A program made the position numbers and the translations under genes. Shown here piece by piece: positions 55,844-64,000 of a DNA stretch of 64,000 bases; positions within the stretch are counted from its first letter, which is position 1, and every line of letters begins with the position of its first letter. Source of the DNA: Symbiotaphrina buchneri (lineage: Eukaryota; Ascomycota; Symbiotaphrinales; Symbiotaphrinaceae); assembly GCA_001599915.1 (NCBI GenBank), contig BCIG01000025.1:371676-435675 (forward strand), given 5' to 3'. The notes under the pieces were generated by a model. It ran no database searches. It was not told where the DNA came from and saw only the letters and a list, made by a program, of their open reading frames with translations.

Positions 55844-58800
55844 ATGTGAGCGCCCTTTGATGTGGGTTATATGCTGGGAAGCACAGCTAAAAATCCCTAA
55901 TTCAGGTTCGAGAAATCGCTGTATGACCTCATCCGAGGCTTGCGGAATCACAAGGGCAATGAACGAGAGTATATTCAACATAGCTTGAAAGAATGCCGGG
56001 CCGAAATCAGGAGTCCAGACATGGGTGGGTGATCCCGGCCAGGTGGTGGTGGTGGCAGTGTTGTGATAACAGACATGCCTCCGCAGATCTTAAGACCACC
56101 GCATTATTGAAACTGATATACCTTGAGATGTTCGGGCACGACATGTCTTGGGCTTCGTTTCACGTCCTGGAGGTTATGTCCTCCGCCAAATACCTTCAGA
56201 AACGGGTTGGTTACCTCGGCGCTGTCCAAAGCTTTCGACCGGACACGGAAGTTTTGATGCTAGCAACCAATCTCCTCAAGAAGGTGTGTTCGGTCCTTTT
56301 CCAGCATGGTCCGAAGTCGCAAGTCTGATCGCATCCACAAGGATCTGATGTCACCTCAACCTGCGACGATCTCCCTTCCTCTAGTTACTCTGCCACATAT
56401 CATCACTCCTTCACTGGCATTATCCCTACTCTCGGATATCCTACCACGCCTCAGCCACTCGCAAGCAGCAATCCGGAAGAAAGCTATCGTCACACTTTAC
56501 AGGTTAGCGCTAGTCTATCCTGAAACTTTGAGACCAGCGTGGCCGAGAATCAAGGAGCGTTTAATGGACGAACAAGAAGATTCGAGTGTCACCGCTGCTA
56601 TAGTCAACGTTGTCTGTGAACTTGGTTGGCGTAGGCCTCAGGACTTCCTTCCTCTGGCGCCTCGATTGTTTGACCTTCTCGTCGACGGTGGAAATAATTG
56701 GATGGCAATCAAGATCATAAAGCTTGTTCGTAGATGATCTCCGTGTACGCTACTTTACTTGTGATGGACGTTGACATCTCTCAGTTTGCAACCCTTACGC
56801 CTCTGGAACCTCGACTCGTGAGAAAGCTCTTACCGCCACTGACAACAATCATTCACACTACACCGGCCATGTCACTACTCTACGAATGTATCAATGGTAT
56901 CATTCAAGGCGGGATCCTATCAGGCGCCGAAGGTACAAGTGAGGGTGAAGAGATTGCCACTCTGTGTGTTGGTAAACTACGAGGCATGATTGCGATCGAA
57001 GGTGATCCAAATCGTAAGTCTGTTATCAGCGACTCGGCCCTTCGACAGAGGTTTACTTTTGGACTAGTCAAATACGTTGCGCTTCTGGCCTTCGAGAAGA
57101 TCGTAGCTTCACATCCGCATCTTGTGGCGCTACATCAAGATGTGGTCCTTGATTGTATCGAGGATGCAGATATATCAATTCGTCTGCGAGCGCTTGAACT
57201 TGTGGTGGGTATGGTCGATGGGGATAACCTTCAATCCGTTGTTGGACGTTTGATGGGGCAGCTCCGCGACTCACCTACCATTCCTGACAGGGCAAGATTG
57301 AACAATGAAAGGAATGTTTATAGCGGGGTTGAACCGAGTGCTGACTCTGAAGATGAGGATCCAGAAGAGAGCCTGAGACCCACGGAACAGAAGTCACGCC
57401 TTCCCCCACCACTCCCTCACGACTATCGTGTGAACGTCATCAACCGCGTGTTAGACATGTGCGCGAAGGACAACTACTCTAGGGTAAGGGATTTTGTCTG
57501 GTATATAAACGTATTACTGCAACTTATCAGACTTTCGCCCTCTTCTTCTACTTCGCGGACCAACAAGGAAACTGTCCACCTGGGAAATGAATCAGATCTC
57601 GGAGAAGAGGTATCGACCAAGATTGGTTTGGAATTGAGGAATGTTGCTGTTAGGGTCAGGAGCGTCCGAATGGACGCTACAAGGGCGGCTGAATCGCTTG
57701 TTCAAGCTACGCAAAGATCGGATGTACCTACAGCGTCTTCCGATGGTAGCGTGGGTTTCCTTGGCCCCGCTGCTTGGGTGGTTGGGGAATATGCCGATTT
57801 TCTTCTTACTCCTGATGATACACTCTCGGCGATGCTACATGCAAGTGTGCGGCTGCTGAGATCCGATATCTTGGCAATATACTTGCAGGCAATCCCCAAG
57901 GTCTTTGCTCGGATTACGGTAACAAATCGTGTGGAACGGGGCGCAGAGCAACGAAGTCTGGCCTCACTGCTCATAGCTCGGATTATCCACTTCCTTGAAT
58001 CTGTCGTGGACCACCCCTCTCTAGAAGTTCAAGAAAGGGCTGTGGAGATCCTCGAGCTCATGAGGCTGACCACCGAGGCAATCACGTCTCAGGAGATTCA
58101 AGATATAGATGGCGACCGTACTTCTGCTCCGTTACTGCTGACTGACGTCATCCCCTCTTTATTTACCGGTATGGAACTGAATCCGGTTGCACCAGGTGCC
58201 CAAAAAAAGGTTCCATTACCAGATGCTCTTGATCTGAACAAGGTTATAAACCCCAACCTCACTAGTCTAATACGGGACTCGGAGCAAAACATCTTGGACG
58301 ATTCTGATCAACAAGAGCAAAAGCGCCTGTACCATGAACGACCGGCCCAACAATCAAGTTCGATTGGACCTGCCGCTGATCGTCTTGATGAAGCAATGGA
58401 CATCGGCTCATATCAGCAGAGCCCTCAGACGGACGAGTCTAGGGAACCGGAAATGCTAGCAAAACAGCGTGCCCAGCGCCGGGAACGCCAGAGAGATGAT
58501 CCATTTTATATTCCATTCGAAGACACTACGTCAAATACGACCCCTTTGCATAACATCATTAGATCAAGTAATGGGGATCAACTTGATATTGACTCGATAC
58601 CTATTATGGATCTTGATTTGGATCAGAAGGTCAAAGACCTGCCTCATGCGAATAACATAAAGGGGATGGCCAAGATACAGTCACACGAAAGGCAACCAGT
58701 CGACGTTATGGCGGATGAGACGCTTCCAGAAGCTGGAAGCACACGGTCGGCGACGGGAACAGACCACGCCGGTTTCTCAAGTGGCCGCGGTCGTGTAGCT

Positions 58801-59157
58801 CTTCATAATAAGCCTAAACAGTCACTACTCCAAGTGGATTCGAGCACTCTAGACAACTTTTCGCTTGAGGCGGGAGAGGGAGGCCGGGATACCCCAGTTT
58901 CGGGGGTCAATAATACGCAAGAAGACGATGAGGAAATGGCAGCGGCGATGAAAGAGGTCGAACGGCTGAGGTTGGAAATGCAGCGCGCATCAGAACGTAT
59001 CGAAGCTGCCAATGGAATACCCCCTGAGGGTACCCTGGTAAAGAAGAAGAAGAAAAAGAAGAAGACCGAGGGTGGAACGTCAAGCCACAAGCATGGGAAG
59101 CGTAAAGATCATGCTTCGGAACAGACAGTGGCCAAATCGGACAAGCCTTCAAGTTGA
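55844..59157 (+). CDS. APL5: AP-3 complex subunit delta
   Basis: Six exons (55844-55845, 55906-56024, 56087-56283, 56342-56725, 56785-57013, 57068-59157) give 1006 aa. The start codon is split by the first intron: AT ends exon 1, G begins exon 2, reading MFEKSLYDLIRGLRNHKGNE, the known N-terminus; an in-frame TAA lies just upstream. The adaptin trunk follows (DLKTTALLKLIYLEMFGHDMSWASFHVLEVMSS, KYLQKRVGYLGAVQSF, IRKKAIVTLYRLALVYPE, LKYVALLAFEKI, EDADISIRLRALELV). The C-terminal part is charged, ending in a KKKKKKK run. AP-3 sorts cargo from Golgi/endosome to vacuole. Confidence 0.93.
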
Positions 59158-59739
59158 GTGGTGGGTCCCTGTAGAGGCGCACCGTTGGCGCATCGTTCGC
59201 ATCTGAACTGGAATGGCAGGATAGACAGGTAGATGAAGTATGTTCAACTGTAACTTCGTCATATCGCCCATGTGCCGTGAATATCACCTGAGCCTTCTCC
59301 AATTCTCCACTAAGCTCATCTCCGAGCTACTAGTACCCCGAAGGAATGTCTGGGGCAAAGTATTCTTGGGAGATATAATGGTATATGTTGATGGTTATCT
59401 CCTTTTACATCCGCATGTTGGAACTCTCGTCCCAGATAGGACATAAACGGACGGGAGCCTTGTCTAGTAAGGTACCTTACCTTACCTTACCTACCTATAC
59501 TGACAGGAGTGGCCGGACTTGGTACGTGACAGTATCGTAAGGAACCTTAATGAAAAGTCCAGAAATCTTATCTGTGCGCGGAAAATCAATTTTCCATGAG
59601 CCCGCACTAGCGCGGGCGCAATCCCAAAAATTAATACGAGCAAAACTCCGAGACCATCTTTGTCCAGTTGTGCTTCCGTCTCACGCCCAGCAGTCTGATT
59701 TAAGTACATCTTTGCATCATTCTTCACGGGAGAAACGCC
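59158..59739. repeat. intergenic with GGTACC motifs
   Basis: Between AP-3 delta and the next gene. At about 59465-59500 lies a run of AAGGTACCTTACCTTACC units. No gene is supported. Confidence 0.55.
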
Positions 59740-61678
59740 ATGGCCGTGGCTGTCCCGTCGCCTGGTGAAGCCTTGACCAGCTTTGATGGCGGGAAAGGTA
59801 CAGTAGCCGTTCGCCCTTTCGGGTGGTCACCTTCACCGCTGATGTTTGACTTCAGATGCAGAATGGGAAAGAAAACAACGTCTCAGAGAATACAGGGTGG
59901 CAGCACGGAGAGAGAAGAGGTTAAGAAAGGCCGATGAAAAGAAACAGCGCAAATTAAATGCAACTCTCCTCCGTCGCATGGTTCGTATACCTTTCCCTTG
60001 AGGCAAGCTTGCATCCTCGCTCACAACCCTCTCACAGACCAAAAACCCTGCAAAGTACACGAAGAACGCAGAGCGGAATCGGGTCAGAGCGATCGAGCTC
60101 GAACGACGACGGATCTGGAGTGAGGCGGTCAGACAGGCCCAGCGGCTTGCGGCCATACATGATCCTTCGGGGGAAATGTTCAATGTCTCTCCGGTCACAA
60201 CCCTCGAAGATGGAACGGTTCTGACACTGGAAGCCCTTGAACGGCGAAGGGAAAGAGAAGCGGCTAAGAATGGCCAGGCGGTAGGGACGTCAAAGTCTGG
60301 CTATCACGATCGAACGGATTTACCCGCAGACTCTCTCGCCAGCACATCGCCTGAGACCTTCATGGATCCTGAACGGGCTAGGATGCTCAACGGAGGTAGC
60401 TATGGCCAGACCGCGCCAAAGAAGTTGAGCAAGTCCCAGGCGAAAAAGCTCGAGGCTATGAAGCCTCAACCGCCGCCCCCGAAGCCGAATATACCGGAAG
60501 GTATCGCCCTTCCACCTGGTGAAGAAAATTGGTTATCACTCTGGGATATCACAGATGCCGAGATAGAACGGAGGGTTTTGAGAGAGAAGAGGCGAAAAGC
60601 AGAAGCTAGGAAATCCTTGAGACAGAGACAACAGGCAGGGAAGCAAGAACGCAGAGCTGCTCGTGACGAGAAGAGAAAGGTATATCGGGAATTGAAGACT
60701 GCCTGGAAAGTCATCATCGGTAAGGAAAGCCTCTGCGCCAATTGAGGGTCGGGCTAACCTTGGCACTCAGACGAAGGCAGACAGCTGAAGCGCAAATTAC
60801 AGAGTCTTGAAGAGCAAGAGGCTAAAAGGCTGGCGGTCGAAGTATTCACCGCGGAACGCAAGGCAGCCTTGGAATGTTGTGCGGAACTAGGATTTACCTT
60901 CGACAACACTCCTGGAATAGATGAGATACAACCAAAGGTACAGGGTCTGAAGGGTGTGCAGATAGAGCTCGACGCTGTTGAACCTGGGTCGCGGAGTACC
61001 GACATCAAACCGAGAAAGGGCAATAGGGTGGATCTAGGAGCTGTACCGGACGATTCTCAAGCACAGCTGGTCAGAGCGGGCGATGAACACACAAGTGAAG
61101 CTCCTGGCGAGTTCATGTCTCTCGGTACCAATGACGACCAAGAGTACAGACCAGTCACGTACAACCACAAGCTGAGGCGTAAAATACAGCGCGCAGTTGA
61201 GGCTGCCCAAATACAAAAGGAATTACTTGTTAGACAGCGGGCGATCGAACACTGCGAAGCCAATGGTATCCCGGTGCCTGCCATTCTGAAGGCACCCCAC
61301 AAGCCGGTGGTTGAGAAAGGACATCGAGTGCTAGATGGCGGCAAAGTCGAAACCGACAAGCAAGAACGAGTAAGGTCCCGAATGGAGCTTGCAGAATTCA
61401 ATGAAGCTGCGAAAGTTCTGCGAAGGCAAGCGAAACAGACAGCGATCGAAGCGGGACTTCGGAAGTATGCTGAGATCACTGGCCGGTTACCAAAACGATC
61501 ATCGCCAGAGCCGGATGAAGCGTCCGCGGAAGGATCAATACCGCGCATAGGGACGGAGCCGACGGAGGATACGATGCCGGGTGACGGGCCGAAGGAATTT
61601 GCGTTGAAGAGAGCAAGAGTCACGGAAGGCGACCATCCTGCAGGTAATGAAAGGGAGTCCAAGAAATCCAAGAAATAA
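59740..61678 (+). CDS. charged coiled-coil protein, unrecognised
   Basis: Four exons (59740-59797, 59856-59980, 60038-60719, 60771-61678) give 590 aa. The first 90 residues are strongly basic and helical (DAEWERKQRLREYRVAARREKRLRKADEKKQRK, RNRVRAIELERRRIWSEAVRQAQRLAAIHDPSG). Then MFNVSPVTTLEDGTVLTLEALERRRERE, a Pro-rich linker, LWDITDAEIERRVLREKRRKAEARKSLRQRQQ and a C-terminal coil ending in KKSKK. No membrane segment or known domain. The single-file basic helices and Lys tail suggest a nuclear or nucleolar RNA-linked protein, but that is inference. All junctions close in frame; the first Met precedes AVAVPSPGEALTSFDGG. Confidence 0.8.
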
Positions 61679-62095
61679 ACTCGATCAAGACGGCAATGTG
61701 GACCTGCGTACACAGAAAAAGTGTTCAGGGCCTATTCCATGTCACTCTGAGGCAAGCTATATCTGAAGGTCTTCCGGAAAACTTGGACGTCTTCCTTATG
61801 AAGATGAATCTATAGTGAGAGCGGGCGTCCTGACCAGCACTGGTCGGCTTGAAGTCCCCACTGGATCGCATGGCTCCTGAGTTTCTGCGGGAGAAACCGT
61901 ACAATTTTACTGGTACGGATGGTCTGGAGCGTCAAATATTGCAATTCGTGGATCTTCATGGGAATCTCCCTATGGCTTTGAGTGGCTCAGATCGGCTCCA
62001 GTCACTCCCCATGTTCCCGCCATCGTCTGCGAGATGCTATGTATTGACTGGAGTAGGATCTTGAAGATAGCACCACCCAGCTAAGCATGCTCCAA
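61679..62095. other. intergenic between convergent genes
   Basis: About 420 bases. No coding region, repeat or RNA gene is supported. Confidence 0.5.
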
Positions 62096-62399
62096 CTAGA
62101 AGAAAAGTCGTAGGAGTTCGAAAATCAATCCGCCGCATACCACAAAGGCCAATAGAGCTGCTCCATCTGTCAGAGTCATATAGATCGGTTTTGGGCTGGT
62201 TGGCCTCACCTATCCATGCTGGCGAGATTGGCGACTTGAACTTTTGTTTTTGCTTTATAGTCCCCTCGGATTTACCCCGTCTTGCCGCCTCCGCCTTTGC
62301 GTATCGCTCGTTGGCTTTTCGCTGCTGTGGAGTTTGGGCCTATTTGTTCTTAGCAAGACAGGAAAGAATGGCAGTGAGAAGACGCGGCACGCAGACCAT
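62096..62399 (-). CDS. YSY6: stress-associated ER protein Ysy6/RAMP4
   Basis: Exons 62399-62397, 62339-62210 and 62166-62096 give 67 aa. Exon 2 encodes AQTPQQRKANERYAKAEAARRG and KSEGTIKQKQKFKSPISPAWI; exon 3 completes a single C-terminal membrane helix (LLAFVVCGGLIFELLRLFF). This is the RAMP4/SERP1/Ysy6 family, a tail-anchored protein at the Sec61 translocon that protects new membrane proteins under stress. The first exon is just the ATG if the donor GTCTGC at 62396 is used, giving MAQTPQQR; that donor is weak, so the start may lie elsewhere. Confidence 0.88.
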
Positions 62400-63128
62400 G
62401 GTAGCTGTGATGCCACTCGTGGGCCCTGGAGAGAGGGAGGGGGTTGTTGCGGAGGGTGTTCCCGACGACGGACACTGGTTTATGTGCTCTTGTGGATTGC
62501 GGAAGTCTCGAATATCCCTGGTCTCGGTCTGGACATATCCAAGGGCACAAAGAGAAGGTATATAGCAGTGAAGTTGTGCGCGAGACAAGTCGACGGAAAG
62601 ATTGAACTTCCCCCAGTCGTACGGCAGTGAAAAGACACGTCGCGAAAGATGAAGTAATAGAATTGACTGATACGAAAGTAGTCCTAGTAGTACTTTGGGT
62701 GGATTGACTTTACCTTACCAAAGGGGGAGCCAAAGCGTGTATGGGGAATTCCGGTCTTAACGGTCAGGTACGGTTGTCAAGGTACGGTAAGGCAAAAGGT
62801 AGGTACGGTACGGTATCCCATGCTTCTCTCTGCGAGGTCTGCTACGACCAGGTCGCTACAGTCCTCCGAAAGGTACCTTAGTGCTACTACTTCGGACTTC
62901 TCGCATCTCACTCCGCCTGCATCATGGCAATGGCATCCTCCACCAGGCAGTGCTGCTGGCTCAGCCTGCGTCCTCTCTCGCCCGCACCTGCGCGAGTCCA
63001 CCCTACGATGGCACGGAGCCTGCACAATATTGCTCGTTCTCAGCTGCCCACCAGCACTTCACCGGGCCCAAAGCCCGTGTCTCCCCATGTCAGTCTCCTC
63101 GACCCTGTAACAGCGCCGTCTGACCCTC
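62400..63128. repeat. divergent promoter with GGTACC motifs
   Basis: Between Ysy6 and the 61-aa protein gene. GGTACGGTAAGG, GGTAGGTACGGTACGGTA and AAGGTACCTTAG units lie at about 62710-62880. The frames here have no recognisable content. Confidence 0.55.
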
Positions 63129-63363
63129 ATGAAGATTGGATTTTACAAAGATTTCGGCCGACCAATTGCAAAAGTTTTTCTAGGCTCGGTGCTCGTGTAC
63201 CAGGCAGTTTATTGGTCGTGGTTGAAGCTAGAAAAAGATGAGATGCGCTCGCAAAAGCAAGGCAAGCTACCTACTCTGTTTAGGCCAACTGTGGCTCATC
63301 TGACTCAAAGCGGAAATTGAGTCGTTGGAGAAACAACTGCGGATTATCCAAGAGGCGAAGTAA
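63129..63363 (+). CDS. small conserved membrane protein, 61 aa
   Basis: Two exons (63129-63261, 63311-63363) encode MKIGFYKDFGRPIAKVFLGS, then VLVYQAVYWSWLKLEKDEM as a membrane helix, then a short coil AEIESLEKQLRIIQEAK. The intron begins with GC (AG/GCAAGC) and ends in TGACTCAAAG with a CTGAC branch; no GT donor keeps the frame. I recall short proteins starting GFYxDFGxPIA in many Pezizomycotina, likely mitochondrial inner-membrane, but no named function is assigned. Confidence 0.75.
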
Positions 63364-64000
63364 ATACAGTCTCTGCCCAAATATGATAGAGCTGTGGTCG
63401 ACACGCTCTGATCGGGAGATAACACCGCTACATGATGGCTTCTGCTCCCATAACGGCCAACTAATAATACAACCGAATGACATGCGGCCTGGACAGTGGG
63501 GTGAGGTCTAATGGGCTCTGTTATGGAGCGAAGCCCTTTCTTGGGTGCAGTAGTTGCTTGTCTTTTCAAGTGGGTGTCAATGAGACTGAATTGGTCCGAA
63601 TGAGAAAATACCCGCTGTTCTCAGGAAAAGTATGTAATGCATGTCCATATTTGCTGTATAAATGAGATGCTTGAACACTCATTGAAGCATACATAGCTGT
63701 ATGAGGTATAAGCTTATGAAATTTAAATTGGATCAGGCTTGCAAGTGGTGTGGTACATACTACTGAATATTAAATATACCATACCAGCGTTAAATACGGT
63801 CTGGTACCGAGCTTTGTAGTTGGTATCTGGCTTGCTGTTGCTATGGTGTTGCAGGCTTGCCAGCGGTATGGTATCTACTACTAGTTATGAGTATATCATT
63901 AGGCTTGCTGTTGGTGTAGTTTGGTTTGGGTTTTTAAAAAAGTTTACAAAAAAGTTAAAACTACTGATTTTTAGTTAGGCTTTTAACAATAACAAAATGA
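63364..64000. repeat. AT-rich right end with diverged direct repeats
   Basis: From about 63650 the sequence becomes AT-rich with no coding character. A 31-base unit beginning CAGGCTTGC occurs at 63734-63764 and again at 63852-63882 with six or so substitutions, mostly C/T or G/A. Further AGGCTTGCTG pieces lie near 63827 and 63900. It seems the edge of a repeat relic. Confidence 0.6.

Noticed and set aside
62191-62630. Two plus-strand frames of over 120 codons
   Set aside because: They are antisense to Ysy6, whose three exons give a full, recognisable protein.

Overview
The window is a gene-dense stretch of nuclear DNA from a filamentous ascomycete (Pezizomycotina). The evidence is about 26 genes on both strands with short GT-AG introns (mostly 43-110 nt) carrying CTAAC/CTGAC branch sites, single-copy housekeeping genes of fungal type, and a secreted cutinase. 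The trehalose regulator and the small conserved proteins look Eurotiomycete-like, but the class is not settled. Exon models were read by eye; nearly all close in frame, and exceptions are stated.

Layout. 1-5.2 kb: an unrecognised partial gene, an Rrn11-type RNA polymerase I factor, and a PAS protein. 5.2-7.0 kb: a gene-free block full of GGTACCTTACC-type repeats. 7.0-10.5 kb: two tandem Rieske-oxygenase relatives, the first with a catalytic iron domain but no Rieske cluster, the second with the cluster but no recognisable catalytic domain. 11-25 kb: ARV1, V-ATPase subunit e, a RanBP3/Yrb2 protein, a Yip4-like protein, cutinase, mitochondrial ribosomal protein S21, an RBM25-like splicing factor, and a fungal membrane glycoprotein. 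25-35 kb: Csm1/Pcs1, Msp1, cystathionine beta-lyase, and an ArsB/NhaD-type anion transporter broken by a one-base frameshift. 36 kb: a truncated membrane-protein remnant. 37.5-44 kb: Tps3/Tsl1-type trehalose regulator, PXR1, and a small coiled-coil protein. 44.5-63.4 kb: a synaptojanin-type phosphoinositide phosphatase, an Ala/Pro-rich ubiquitin-like-domain protein, EMC2, AP-3 delta, an unrecognised charged coiled-coil protein, Ysy6/RAMP4, and a 61-aa membrane protein. The right end runs into AT-rich repetitive DNA.

Functionally this is mostly a housekeeping neighbourhood rather than a cluster: membrane traffic and ER proteins (ARV1, Yip4, EMC2, AP-3 delta, Ysy6, synaptojanin), ribosome production (Rrn11, PXR1, MRP21), chromosome segregation (Csm1) and metabolism (cystathionine lyase, Tps3). 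The clearest candidate for an undescribed working unit is the pair of complementary half-oxygenases at 7.0-10.5 kb. Other features worth checking are the promoter-concentrated GGTACC repeats, the unusual number of tiny first exons (two genes have a start codon interrupted by or isolated before an intron), a GC-AG intron, and two recently broken genes.
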